Positions 24,867-34,415 of a stretch of DNA of 64,000 bases are shown piece by piece; within the stretch, counting starts at the first letter, position 1, and every line of letters starts with the position of its first letter. The DNA comes from CALKZN01 sp050633785 (GTDB lineage: Bacteria; Pseudomonadota; Gammaproteobacteria; Arenicellales; Arenicellaceae), in NCBI GenBank assembly GCA_050633785.1, contig JBOEHE010000056.1:10967-74966 (forward strand). Reading direction: 5' to 3'. The notes beneath the pieces were generated by a model, which did not search any database, was not told the origin of the DNA, and worked only from the letters and a program-made list of their open reading frames with translations. Made by a program: the position numbers and the translations under genes.

Positions 24867-26106
24867 ACTCACCCGCTTTTTGTCGAATAAATTGTTTCCA
24901 GTGTTCATCGCCCAAAGCATCGGCAATGGTGAAGATATCTTTGTCTCCACGTCCCGACATATTGATCAGAACTACTTCATCGGAATTCATGGTTGCAGCT
25001 TCTTTAATTGCCTGAGCAAAACCATGCGAACTTTCCAGAGCAGGAATAATACCTTCTGTGAGCATAGCCATCTTCAAGGCTTCCGTTACTTCAGCATCGG
25101 TAACAGCCTCAAATCTGACACGATTTTTTTCCCACAGATGCACCAGAATTGGATTAACACCAATATAATCCAAACCTGCCGCTACCGAATGTGTTTCCAG
25201 CATATTGCCATCATTGTTTTGCAGAAAGTATGTTTTCATCCCTTGAGCAACACCAACAGAAGCATCTTTGTAGGCTAAACGCGCGGCATGATTACCTTTA
25301 CCCGGGCCAAAGCCACCGGCTTCGCAGCCAATCAACTCCACGCCTTCATCATCCAGAAAGCCCTGGAACAAACCAATTGCATTGGAACCACCTCCGACAC
25401 AGGCATAGACCCGATCAGGCAGTTTGCCGCTTGCCTCTAATAACTGCCCACGAGCTTCATGGCCGATGATAGACTGAAACCAGCTCACCATTTCTGGAAA
25501 AGGGTGAGGTCCGCAAGCAGTTCCCAAAACATAATGCGTGCTATCCATATTGGTTACCCAATCTCGCAAACATTCATTAATGGCATCTTTCAAAGTCTGC
25601 TGTCCATCTTTGACAGCAACGACTTCCGCTCCCATATTCTCCATCCAGAAAACATTCGGGCGCTGTCTGGCTACATCCACCGCTCCCATATAAATTTTAC
25701 AATCGAAACCAAATCGAGCTGCCATGGTGGCACTGGCATAACCATGTTGGCCAGCTCCAGTTTCAGCGATGACACGGTTTTTCCCCATACGCTTAACCAA
25801 CAGCCCTTGCCCCATAACATTGTTTATTTTATGAGAGCCAGTGTGGTTCAAATCTTCACGCTTAACGTATATCTGCGCCCCACCCAGCTGTTTCGACAAA
25901 TTCTCCAGATACGACACAGGAGTAGGACGACCCGAATAAGACTGCATCAAAGCAACAAATTCCTGCCAGAATGCGGGGTCTTCTTTCGCCTTGCGAAACT
26001 CCGCCTTTAAATCTTCAATCGTCGTATGCAGGATCTCAGGCAGAAAAGTACCGCCGTACTGTCCATAATAGCCCTCTTTTCCGGGTTCAAAATCAAATAA
26101 GCTCAT
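24853..26106 (-). CDS. trpB: Tryptophan synthase beta subunit
   Basis: PLP enzyme condensing indole and serine to tryptophan. At 417 residues it has the PLP lysine in HTGSHKINNVMGQG, the indole-tunnel and glutamate region IAETGAGQHGYA and the phosphate loop CVGGGSNAIGLF. The C-terminal tail is about 20 residues longer than E. coli TrpB. It is the first gene of trpB-trpA-FAH. No trp leader peptide is evident before ATG 26106. The other trp genes are not in this window. Confidence 0.95.
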   Translation of the reverse strand: MSLFDFEPGKEGYYGQYGGTFLPEILHTTIEDLKAEFRKAKEDPAFWQEFVALMQSYSGRPTPVSYLENLSKQLGGAQIYVKREDLNHTGSHKINNVMGQGLLVKRMGKNRVIAETGAGQHGYASATMAARFGFDCKIYMGAVDVARQRPNVFWMENMGAEVVAVKDGQQTLKDAINECLRDWVTNMDSTHYVLGTACGPHPFPEMVSWFQSIIGHEARGQLLEASGKLPDRVYACVGGGSNAIGLFQGFLDDEGVELIGCEAGGFGPGKGNHAARLAYKDASVGVAQGMKTYFLQNNDGNMLETHSVAAGLDYIGVNPILVHLWEKNRVRFEAVTDAEVTEALKMAMLTEGIIPALESSHGFAQAIKEAATMNSDEVVLINMSGRGDKDIFTIADALGDEHWKQFIRQKAGEYDAE

Positions 26107-26285
26107 TCGTATTTACTTGGGTATACCACCTAATTTTTCAGAGCCCAATCCTACCATTGCTGCAAGGCTGTAGGTAGTATTTTCACCAATATGTAAGCGA
26201 CTGCATCGTATTCAATAAACAAATTTCTTGTCGTTTATTGGAATTTATCGGTAATATATACAGATACAGTGTGGAGAGACTAATT

Positions 26286-27125
26286 TTGGATACAATTCTT
26301 GTTACCAAACTATTGGCACATCTGGCCTATCCATCAGGCCTGATTGGTTTATGTATCGTATTTTGTTTATTGTCATTGGTGTTTGGCAAATCAGGTCGTG
26401 CCTGGTTATTTATGCTGTTAGCCAGCTGCGTATTTTTAGCAACATCCAACCCAATCGTATCAACGAACTTAGTCAGTAGACTGGAAAACCAACACCCACA
26501 ACCTAAACTTGAAGACACACCCGAAGCAGAAGCAATCGTTGTCCTTGGTGGCAGCTTACGCCCACCGGCCTATCCCAGACGCTTCAGCCAACTCAGCAAT
26601 GGCTCTGATCGTTTCTGGTATGCCGCCAAATTGTATAAAGCGGGCAAAGCTAAAGAAATCATCCTCAGTGGCGGCAATATTTTCGATCAGGAAAGAATCA
26701 AACCCGAAGCATTTTATATCAAACAAATTCTGGTCGACCTGGGAATCCCTGCAGATGCAATAGTGGTTGAAGGTGATAGCAAAACCACAGCGCAAAACGC
26801 CCAACATACTCTCGATATTCTGCAACAACGCGGAATCAAAAAGATTTTGCTGGTCACATCAGCGCTGCATATGCCCCGTTCAATGAAACTGTTTCAAAAC
26901 AACAACATCAGAGTTATTCCTTGCAGCAGCGATGTATTAGTTGCTGATAATGCTGTTCCTGATCTTCTTAACTGGGTTCCCAATGCTAAAGCGTTTCAAA
27001 ATTCAACAGCGGCTCTGCATGAATTTTATGGCATGTGGTTTAACCAGACCAGAGATACCTTCAAACAGATTAATAGCAATCACCTGCAACCTTTGTTGAA
27101 CAAATACGCAGCCCAGACTCAATAA
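26286..27125 (+). CDS. YdcF family (DUF218) membrane protein, ElyC-like
   Basis: Two N-terminal membrane helices are followed by a DUF218 domain with EAIVVLGG, YPRRFSQLSNGSDRFWYA, KEIILSGG and VVEGDSKTTAQNA, then a C-terminal HMPRSMKLFQ. ElyC-type members act in envelope and undecaprenyl-phosphate-linked processes; the ligand here is not known. No in-frame ATG lies near the 5' end. The TTG at 26286 has a GGAGAG ribosome site seven bases upstream, while an earlier TTG at 26238 has none, so 26286 is chosen (279 residues). Confidence 0.8.
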   Translation: MDTILVTKLLAHLAYPSGLIGLCIVFCLLSLVFGKSGRAWLFMLLASCVFLATSNPIVSTNLVSRLENQHPQPKLEDTPEAEAIVVLGGSLRPPAYPRRFSQLSNGSDRFWYAAKLYKAGKAKEIILSGGNIFDQERIKPEAFYIKQILVDLGIPADAIVVEGDSKTTAQNAQHTLDILQQRGIKKILLVTSALHMPRSMKLFQNNNIRVIPCSSDVLVADNAVPDLLNWVPNAKAFQNSTAALHEFYGMWFNQTRDTFKQINSNHLQPLLNKYAAQTQ

Positions 27126-27155
27126 AATACCAATCCGGCAATAACGGCGGCACTT

Positions 27156-27902
27156 CTATTGCGGTGCTGAGTGAACTGCTTGTTCTTTCAGGGACATTGC
27201 CACCAACCGTTTTATCTGCTGCCCTTTACTGGCCACACAAGCGACAAAATCATCCGGCATGGCTGGCAGGAAAAGTTGCTGCAAACACCATTGTTGATCA
27301 GCGGTTATGTGTTCAGGTTTGTCCAGAGATTGGCACAATACATGCTCATTAGTTGGGTACTGCAAGCCTACACCCATCGCCTTACCAAATGCTTCCTTAC
27401 GAGTCCAGCAACTCAAAAAATCCACCGGGTCATTTTTTCTTAAACAGGATCGCTCCTCAGGAGCAAAGCGGCGATCGATAATGCTCTGAAAACGACCTCG
27501 GCGAGACAGCGACTCCAAATCAACCCCAACTGAGTTCTCTAAAGTAAAAGCGAACAGACCACGACCACAAGTGTCTGAAAAATTAAAATGCAGAGGTCTG
27601 GAGGCTTGCAGTAAACGAGGCTTACCTAATATACCAAATTCAAGCTCAATAGAATCGCCAGGCAGATAAGCCTGCAACAAACTATGCAGATAGCCACGAC
27701 CAGCCAAATAACGGTTTTGCCGCTGCGGGCCAGGCAAACGCTGCATGCGGCGCAGTTGCGCTGGTGACAACATCGGCATAAATTCAGAACATCTGTCTGC
27801 CGGCACATCAAGGTCTACCCACCACAAATGAATCTCACCAACTTCTATCCGGGGAACTTGAATCTGAGACAGTTCAAGCCAGTCCAGTTTTTTCCCATAC
27901 AT
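27156..27902 (-). CDS. 4'-phosphopantetheinyl transferase superfamily protein (Sfp type)
   Basis: Transfers the phosphopantetheine arm of CoA to carrier-protein serines. The 248-residue Sfp-type two-fold architecture and motifs VGVDLES and CWTRKEAFGKAMGVGL (Mg and CoA ligands) are present; the N-terminal half carries RYLAGRGYLHSLL. It lies five bases after ilvA, same strand, so co-transcription is likely. No polyketide or peptide synthetase is in the window; it may serve fatty acid or secondary-metabolite carriers elsewhere. Confidence 0.85.
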   Translation of the reverse strand: MYGKKLDWLELSQIQVPRIEVGEIHLWWVDLDVPADRCSEFMPMLSPAQLRRMQRLPGPQRQNRYLAGRGYLHSLLQAYLPGDSIELEFGILGKPRLLQASRPLHFNFSDTCGRGLFAFTLENSVGVDLESLSRRGRFQSIIDRRFAPEERSCLRKNDPVDFLSCWTRKEAFGKAMGVGLQYPTNEHVLCQSLDKPEHITADQQWCLQQLFLPAMPDDFVACVASKGQQIKRLVAMSLKEQAVHSAPQ

Positions 27903-27907
27903 CGCGG

Positions 27908-29416
27908 TTATGCCAGAAACAACTGGTAGGCTGGATTATCCGTTTCATCAACATATTGATAACCCAATTCCTGCAATGCTTGAGCAAAATCGGCTTTCTG
28001 AGTATCAGGTACCTGTAAGCCACATAACACTCGACCAAAATCTGCCCCATGGTTACGGTAATGAAACAAACTGATGTTCCAATTGCCACCCAGTTTTTGC
28101 AGAAAACTCAATAAGGCTCCAGGGCGTTCTGGAAATTGAAACCGATATAAAACCTCATCTTCTACCCCCTGACACCGCCCACCAACCAGGTGGCGAACAT
28201 GCAGTTTAGCCACTTCATTGTCCGTTAAATCGGTTGTTTCATAATCCTGATCACGCAATTTTGTAATCAAGCGATCGAGTTGACCGGCATCTTTAATCTC
28301 CACCCCGACATAGATAATCGCCTGTCGTGAATCTGCGTAGCGATAATTGAACTCGGTTATATTAAAATCACCAATAGCATCACAAAACGCCCTGAAACTG
28401 CCTGGCTGCTCTGGAATCTTAACAGCAATCACTCCTTCGCGGCGCTCTGCAAACTGGGTACGTTCAGAAACATGACGCAGGCGGTCAAAGTTCATATTAG
28501 CCCCGGAAGCCGTTACCGCAATCACTTTGTCCTGCCATTGCTGTTGCTGGCAATACATCTTGGCACCGGCCAGACCCACGGCTCCTGCCGGCTCCAATAC
28601 AGTGCGCGTATCTTCAAAGACATCTTTAATCGCAGCACAGATCTGGTCCGTCGACACTACGATCATGTCATCAACATACTGTTTGCATAAGCGGTAAGTC
28701 TCTTCGCCCACCTGTTTAACAGCAACACCATCAGCAAAAATCCCTACTTCAGGCAATTCTACACGGTGTTCTTGGGCAATCGACTGAGTCATGGCATCTG
28801 AATCATCTGGCTCAACACCAATCACTTTGATATCTGGACGCATTTGCTTAACATAACTGGCGATTCCAGCTAGCAAGCCACCACCACCAACACAAACAAA
28901 AATAACCTCAACTGAATCCAGCTGTTCCAATATTTCCTTGCCTACAGTGCCCTGGCCAGCAATCACATTCAAGTTATCAAAGGGGTGTATGTAGGTCATG
29001 CCTCGCTGAGCGACTATTTCGTCTGCTCGTTCTGCGGCATCTGAATAACTCAAACCATGCAAAACCACTTCCGCACCTGCTGATCGTACGGCGTCAACCT
29101 TAATATTGGGCGTTGTTTCCGGCATCACTATCGTCGCAGGAATACCTAATTTTTTGGCTGAAAAAGCCACTCCTTGAGCATGGTTGCCAGCAGAAGCGGC
29201 AATAACACCTTTCTGACGCTGCTCTTGGGTCAGATTCATAATACAATTATAAGCACCTCGTATCTTAAATGAAAACACCGGCTGCAAATCCTCGCGTTTG
29301 AGCCAGATCTGATTGCCAATGCGTTCTGATATTTTGGGTGCAAAGTCCAGCGGTGTTTTCACCGCAACATCATAAACCTGCGCATTATCTACTTTTTCAA
29401 GCAATTCTTTGTCCAT
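27908..29416 (-). CDS. ilvA: Threonine deaminase, biosynthetic (IlvA)
   Basis: PLP-dependent dehydratase making 2-oxobutanoate from threonine for isoleucine synthesis. The 502-residue protein has the catalytic Lys in SFKIRGAYN, a serine/glycine PLP phosphate loop CVGGGGLLAGIA and two regulatory ACT-like domains at the C terminus (starting near IPEQPGSFRAF and FPERPGALLSF), which give isoleucine feedback control. This long two-ACT form separates it from catabolic TdcB. Start at ATG 29416. Confidence 0.95.
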   Translation of the reverse strand: MDKELLEKVDNAQVYDVAVKTPLDFAPKISERIGNQIWLKREDLQPVFSFKIRGAYNCIMNLTQEQRQKGVIAASAGNHAQGVAFSAKKLGIPATIVMPETTPNIKVDAVRSAGAEVVLHGLSYSDAAERADEIVAQRGMTYIHPFDNLNVIAGQGTVGKEILEQLDSVEVIFVCVGGGGLLAGIASYVKQMRPDIKVIGVEPDDSDAMTQSIAQEHRVELPEVGIFADGVAVKQVGEETYRLCKQYVDDMIVVSTDQICAAIKDVFEDTRTVLEPAGAVGLAGAKMYCQQQQWQDKVIAVTASGANMNFDRLRHVSERTQFAERREGVIAVKIPEQPGSFRAFCDAIGDFNITEFNYRYADSRQAIIYVGVEIKDAGQLDRLITKLRDQDYETTDLTDNEVAKLHVRHLVGGRCQGVEDEVLYRFQFPERPGALLSFLQKLGGNWNISLFHYRNHGADFGRVLCGLQVPDTQKADFAQALQELGYQYVDETDNPAYQLFLA

Positions 29417-29602
29417 GTTCTAAAATTTGATTATTTCTTAATAAACTCTAAGGTAACAAACTATCCTGCACATTGGCAGAGGCAAAAGTCATTTTCCAGA
29501 AAATATATAAAACAAGCATACAAATTTATTTAAAAGCAATATTGTTAAGCGAACCATGGTCTTATAGATAAATCAAAGTAAACAACACTAAACAAACATC
29601 AT

Positions 29603-30292
29603 ATGAAGAAGAAACTTAGTATTGCCATTATCGCGATAGCAGCCATTGCTGCATTTTTCATTTTTGACTTAAACGAATTGTTCACGTTGGAAAACTTACA
29701 ATCACAAAAAGATGCATGGCAAGCGCGTTACGAAAATAGTCCTTCCCTATTCATTCTCAGTTTTTTTGTCATCTATGTACTAGCAGCAAGCCTAGCACTA
29801 CCTGCAGCAGGGTTATTGACCGTCGCTGCTGGTGCTTTCTTCGGATTCTGGCTCGGTTTATTACTAGTTTCTTTTGCTAGCAGCATTGGCGCAACATTTG
29901 CATTTTTGATCACACGGTATTTACTTAGGGAGAGTATTCAAAAAAAGTTTGGTAATCATCTGGAAAAAATAAATGCGGGGATTGAAAAAGATGGCTGGCT
30001 GTATGTCTTTGGTTTACGGTTGGTTCCCCTGTTTCCATTTTTTGTTGTTAATGCGCTGTTAGCGTTAACCAAAATCAAAACCTTAACTTATTATATTGCC
30101 AGCCAACTAGGCATGTTAGCAGGCACAGCCGTTTTCGTGAATGCAGGCAAACAATTAAGCACCATAAAATCGTTAGGGGATATTATCTCTTTTAACATTA
30201 TTATTTCTTTCGTATTACTCGCCACTTTTCCCTTTGCCGCAAAATATCTAATGAAGGCCCTCAGTAACAGCAAAACAGGAGATGCATCGTGA
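29603..30292 (+). CDS. TVP38/TMEM64 (DedA-like) membrane protein
   Basis: A 229-residue inner-membrane protein with N-terminal helix, then the SNARE-associated/DedA core: LALPAAGLLTVAAGAFFGFWLGLLLVSFASSIGATFAFL and the typical LRLVPLFPFFVVNALLAL. It lies four bases overlapped with the downstream disulfide oxidoreductase, a frequent pairing in proteobacteria. Family members affect membrane lipid scrambling and envelope homeostasis; the role here is inferred only. Start at ATG 29603. Confidence 0.85.
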   Translation: MKKKLSIAIIAIAAIAAFFIFDLNELFTLENLQSQKDAWQARYENSPSLFILSFFVIYVLAASLALPAAGLLTVAAGAFFGFWLGLLLVSFASSIGATFAFLITRYLLRESIQKKFGNHLEKINAGIEKDGWLYVFGLRLVPLFPFFVVNALLALTKIKTLTYYIASQLGMLAGTAVFVNAGKQLSTIKSLGDIISFNIIISFVLLATFPFAAKYLMKALSNSKTGDAS

Positions 30293-31749
30293 ATCAATCA
30301 TTTAACAAACCGAAAAAATTTGATACCAATCTCGTTGTTATCGGCGCTGGTTCAGCAGGCCTGGTCAGCTCCTATATAGCGGCCGCCGTCAAAGCTAAGG
30401 TCATTCTGATAGAACGGCATAAAATGGGCGGTGATTGCCTGAACACGGGCTGTGTTCCCAGCAAAGCCTTATTACGTTCTGCCAAAATAGCCAGCTATTT
30501 GAAACGGTCAGAAGAATTTGGCCTGAAGAAAGTGTCAGCCGTGCCGGTCTTCAAAAAGATCATGCAACGGGTACACAAAGTCATTGCTGAAATTGAACCT
30601 CATGATTCTGTCGAGCGTTACACCGAGTTAGGGGTTGAATGCATCAGCGGAGAAGCCACCATATTGTCACCCCATACCGTTCAGGTCGGAGACCGCATCA
30701 TTACCACCCAAAGCATTATTATTGCTTCAGGTGCCCGCCCATTTGTTCCCCCCATTGAAGGATTGGACAGTGTTGACTACCTGACATCAGACAACATCTG
30801 GCAACTACAGAAACAACCCAAACGACTCGTGGTTCTAGGCGGTGGCCCAATTGGCTGCGAGCTGAGTCAGGCCTTTGCCAAACTCGGCACTGAAGTCAGC
30901 ACTGTCGAAATGGCAGGCGCATTAATGGGCCGTGAAGACCTTGAAATCGCTGAATTGATTAAAGATACGTTTATCAAAGATGGCATCAATGTCATGACAG
31001 ACCATAAGGCGGTAAAAGTAGAAAACCGAGAAGGTGAGAAATTTCTCATCTGTGAACATCAGGGTGAATCGGTTGAAGTGCCTTTTGATGAAATTCTGGT
31101 TGCCGTCGGCCGCAAGGCGAACACCGATGGCCTTGGCCTGGAAAATCTGGGCATCAACACTCAGCGCAATGGCACCATTGAGGTTGATCCTTATTTACGC
31201 ACAGCGGTACCGAATATTTTTGCCTGCGGTGATGTCGCTGGCCCTTATCAATTCACTCACACTGCCGCCCATCAAGCCTGGTACGCTACGGTCAATGCCC
31301 TGTTCGGCTTTGTGTGGAAATTCAAAGTAGACTATCGAGTGATTCCCTGGGCAACGTTTACCATGCCAGAAGTGGCTCGCGTTGGCTTGAATGAAACCGA
31401 TGCAAAGCAGCAGGGTATTGCCTTCGAAGTCACTACTTACGGCATTGATGATCTGGATCGAGCTATTGCTGATGGTGAAGCTCATGGGTTCATCAAAGTA
31501 TTGACCAAACCCGGCAAAGACACCATTCTCGGCGTGACCATTGTTGGCCATCATGCCAGCGATTTAATCGCGGAATATGTACTGGCAATGAAACACGGTA
31601 TCGGCCTTAACAAAATTCTCGGCACAATTCATTTATACCCGAGTCTGGCCGAAGCCAACAAATACGTTGCTGGTAACTGGAAACGCGCACACCAACCAGA
31701 AAAATTATTGAGCTGGATACAACGCCTGCATAGCTGGCGCCGGGGTTGA
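30289..31749 (+). CDS. FAD-dependent pyridine nucleotide-disulfide oxidoreductase (MerA-like)
   Basis: A 486-residue class I flavin disulfide reductase: FAD motif VVIGAGSAGLVSSY, redox disulfide GGDCLNTGCVPSKALL, NAD(P) motif VVLGGGPIGCELSQAF and a C-terminal dimerisation domain. The C-terminal ending IHLYPSLAEANK lacks the His-x-x-x-Glu pair (HPTxxE) of lipoamide dehydrogenase, and the mercury-binding CC tail of MerA is absent, so neither named activity is likely. It starts with GTG at 30289, overlapping the TVP38 gene. Substrate unknown. Confidence 0.85.
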   Translation: MNQSFNKPKKFDTNLVVIGAGSAGLVSSYIAAAVKAKVILIERHKMGGDCLNTGCVPSKALLRSAKIASYLKRSEEFGLKKVSAVPVFKKIMQRVHKVIAEIEPHDSVERYTELGVECISGEATILSPHTVQVGDRIITTQSIIIASGARPFVPPIEGLDSVDYLTSDNIWQLQKQPKRLVVLGGGPIGCELSQAFAKLGTEVSTVEMAGALMGREDLEIAELIKDTFIKDGINVMTDHKAVKVENREGEKFLICEHQGESVEVPFDEILVAVGRKANTDGLGLENLGINTQRNGTIEVDPYLRTAVPNIFACGDVAGPYQFTHTAAHQAWYATVNALFGFVWKFKVDYRVIPWATFTMPEVARVGLNETDAKQQGIAFEVTTYGIDDLDRAIADGEAHGFIKVLTKPGKDTILGVTIVGHHASDLIAEYVLAMKHGIGLNKILGTIHLYPSLAEANKYVAGNWKRAHQPEKLLSWIQRLHSWRRG

Positions 31750-31760
31750 CAATCAACAAT

Positions 31761-32561
31761 CTACCACCACTGGTTAAAGTGGTGAACCGGGCCATGGCCA
31801 TTGCCGACATTCAGTTGATCGGCAGTGGCAATCGCCTGATGGATATACTGTTTAGCGCCAGTAACCGCATCGCACATGTCCATACCAGTAGCCAACAAAG
31901 CAGCCACTGCTGAAGACAAGGTACAGCCGGTACCATGAGTATTGTCAGTGTCAATACGATCTGCCGGCAACCATAACTCTTCCCCGTAATACATCAGGTC
32001 AATGCAGTCATTGTTTGCCAGATGCCCACCTTTGAGTAGAACATTGGGAACTCCCAGATCCCTTATCCGGCATGCCACATCCAGCATATGCGCCTTATCA
32101 TATAGCGGTTCGATACCCAGCAAAACGGCAGCTTCAGGCAAGTTTGGTGTGATCAGGCTAGCCAGGGGTAGCAATGTTGTTTTCAATGCCTCAACCGCAT
32201 CCTCAACCAATAATGCATCACCGCTGCTGGCGACCATGACTGGATCCAGTACAATATGCCTTAGAGTCCTTTTCTGCAAACACTCTGCAACCGCCAGAAT
32301 AACCTCGGGTTGACTCAACATGCCTATTTTGACCACATCAATCTCCACGTCATCCAATACAGCCTCTATCTGCGCCACAATGCTGGGGACAGGAATATCG
32401 TGTATGTGTCTGACACCTTGGGTATTTTGCGCTGTTACAGCAGTTATCACAGATGTAGCATAAGCCCCCAAAGCTGAGAAGGTTTTTATATCAGCCTGGA
32501 TACCGGCACCGCCGCTTGAATCAGAACCGGCAATAGTCAGGACATTAGCAGGAGTTGTCAT
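31761..32561 (-). CDS. thiD: Hydroxymethylpyrimidine/phosphomethylpyrimidine kinase
   Basis: Phosphorylates HMP and HMP-P for thiamine synthesis. The ATG at 32561 (MTTPANVLTIAGSDSSGG) is chosen over an upstream extension because a GAGGT ribosome site precedes it; this gives 266 residues. Motifs: AGSDSSGGAGIQADIKTFSALG, the DPVMVASSGDALL segment and ribokinase-type anion hole GTGCTLSSAVAA. It converges with the MerA-like gene 11 bases away; no other thi gene is near. Confidence 0.93.
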   Translation of the reverse strand: MTTPANVLTIAGSDSSGGAGIQADIKTFSALGAYATSVITAVTAQNTQGVRHIHDIPVPSIVAQIEAVLDDVEIDVVKIGMLSQPEVILAVAECLQKRTLRHIVLDPVMVASSGDALLVEDAVEALKTTLLPLASLITPNLPEAAVLLGIEPLYDKAHMLDVACRIRDLGVPNVLLKGGHLANNDCIDLMYYGEELWLPADRIDTDNTHGTGCTLSSAVAALLATGMDMCDAVTGAKQYIHQAIATADQLNVGNGHGPVHHFNQWW

Positions 32562-32826
32562 AGGGACCTCTATCAGATTGTGCGCTGTGTTTGACTTGCA
32601 ACAAAGCATTGTTCACAAACCATAAATCACGTATGGTACACCAATCTTAAAGGCCAGCTCTATCATTGCCTTATTATTTAGTCAGAGGCTTTTATTCCTT
32701 TAAATACATTTGATTAATACGCACAACTCAATGCACTGATGTACGCACTAACTATCTTGCATTGAGCAGTAACTCACAGGACCATGTGTTCCTGCGGGCT
32801 AACAGCAAAAAAAACGACAGACCTGT

Positions 32827-34413
32827 ATGAAAACAAAAATCTTTTATGGCTTAGTATTCGTCATTAGCTTTTTAATCTGCCAGCAACTCATACAATTTTT
32901 TGCCCTGCAGTCTTTTAACATTCTGACCGTTGAAGGTACATTCACACCACGGGCAAAGCTGCATTTTCGCAATTCAAATGGTTTATACCCAATTGATGAA
33001 AAAACTCAGGTCAACAGCGGCGTTTTACCCCAAAACACGACTCAGGCCCTGAAGTTTCAACTGAAAAACCGCACAATCAAGCGTTTCAGCCTGGATGTCA
33101 TTCATCAGGGCGATAATTATCACATCAGCAAGATCACTCTGGCCAGCCACTTCGCGAGAAACACCTTCAGCTGGAACACGGAACAAATTGCCAGCGCATT
33201 CACAGTCAAACGCAACCCTGACCAGCGCACCACCCATTATATTCTGAACTCGCCAGTCAAAGGCAAAAATGCCTTTCTGTTCTGGGTTATTCCACTGTTT
33301 ATGGCCTATTGCCTGGCTTTGTTAATCTCATACACCAACTGGCGTGAATTTCCTGCGGTCAAGGACTTGCTCAGCAACCAACAAAGCCGTAATACCAATA
33401 ACTTTTCAGCTCTTGATGGTTTCAGAGGTCTGGCTGCTCTATTGGTGTTATTGCACCATACAGCAGGCTCATTCAAAGGCGGCGGCAACCTTGGGGTCTG
33501 GATGTTCTTCGTGCTCAGCGGCTTCTTATTGACCAAAACCTTTGTGGTCAACCCAACTCAAAACCTGACCATTTCCGGCTTATCACACTTTATGCAGCGG
33601 CGTTTCAAGCGCATCATACCCATGTATTTTGCCATGATCACTTGCATGTACCTGCTGCAATACCGTTATGAGGATGCAGTCCGGCATTATTTATTTATTC
33701 AGGGCGATGGGCATTTCTGGACAATTCTGCAGGAGATGTACTTCTATCTGCTATTGCCCATACTCACCGCAATAACCTATCTGATTTGTCGTGGTAATAT
33801 TATTTTATCCATTATTACCTTGGGCCTAGCAGCATCCGTCTGGAATCGTTATGGGGTAGCCGATGTCTTCTCGATTTATGGCTTAAACCAGCCATTACGA
33901 GCTTATTTTGAAGTCTTTATTGTTGGCATGCTAGGCGCCTATTGGTACCACGGCATCTACTCACAAAGCCAACGCTTACGTGCCTATAGCGAACGCTTTC
34001 AGCTACTGATCAGCCTGGTCGGTATCGCATTGTTAGTCTTTATGCTGTCCATCACAGTCAGCAATTGGCTTGGCGTTTATCTGGCAGTGAAAAAACACTC
34101 ATTTTTAACCGCATTCCTGTGTCTGACACTGATCCTATTGGCAGTTATCGGCAGACACGACAGCTGGTATAATCGCTTATTGTCCAATCCGGCCCTGCGG
34201 TATATTGGCATCATAGGCTACAGTTTCTATTTATTGCATCCATACGCTATCTTCTTTATCAGAAATGGCATAGAACATATTCTGGGCGTACCGCCTGAGA
34301 ACATCAGTGAATACTGGCGCATAGCTGCGGCTCTTGGGCTTACCACTGTATTAGCCAGCTTTACCTATTCTTTTATAGAAAGGCCTTTTTTAACCAACAA
34401 AAAACGAACCTGA
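32827..34413 (+). CDS. Acyltransferase 3 (AT3) family membrane protein
   Basis: A 528-residue protein: one N-terminal membrane helix, a periplasmic domain (about residues 30-140) and a second helix at about 155-175, then the ten-helix acyltransferase 3 core with the catalytic His motif DGFRGLAALLVLLHH and FKRIIPMYF. Such proteins acylate lipopolysaccharide O-antigen or other surface sugars. The extra periplasmic N-terminal domain is less common than the usual C-terminal SGNH fusion. It ends two bases before rpiA. Acceptor unknown. Confidence 0.85.
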   Translation: MKTKIFYGLVFVISFLICQQLIQFFALQSFNILTVEGTFTPRAKLHFRNSNGLYPIDEKTQVNSGVLPQNTTQALKFQLKNRTIKRFSLDVIHQGDNYHISKITLASHFARNTFSWNTEQIASAFTVKRNPDQRTTHYILNSPVKGKNAFLFWVIPLFMAYCLALLISYTNWREFPAVKDLLSNQQSRNTNNFSALDGFRGLAALLVLLHHTAGSFKGGGNLGVWMFFVLSGFLLTKTFVVNPTQNLTISGLSHFMQRRFKRIIPMYFAMITCMYLLQYRYEDAVRHYLFIQGDGHFWTILQEMYFYLLLPILTAITYLICRGNIILSIITLGLAASVWNRYGVADVFSIYGLNQPLRAYFEVFIVGMLGAYWYHGIYSQSQRLRAYSERFQLLISLVGIALLVFMLSITVSNWLGVYLAVKKHSFLTAFLCLTLILLAVIGRHDSWYNRLLSNPALRYIGIIGYSFYLLHPYAIFFIRNGIEHILGVPPENISEYWRIAAALGLTTVLASFTYSFIERPFLTNKKRT

Positions 34414-34415
34414 CC

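Noticed and set aside
24867..24950. Longer trpA starting at 24950
   Set aside because: It would overlap trpB by about 98 bases and add an atypical N terminus; ATG 24866 has a good ribosome site and normal length.
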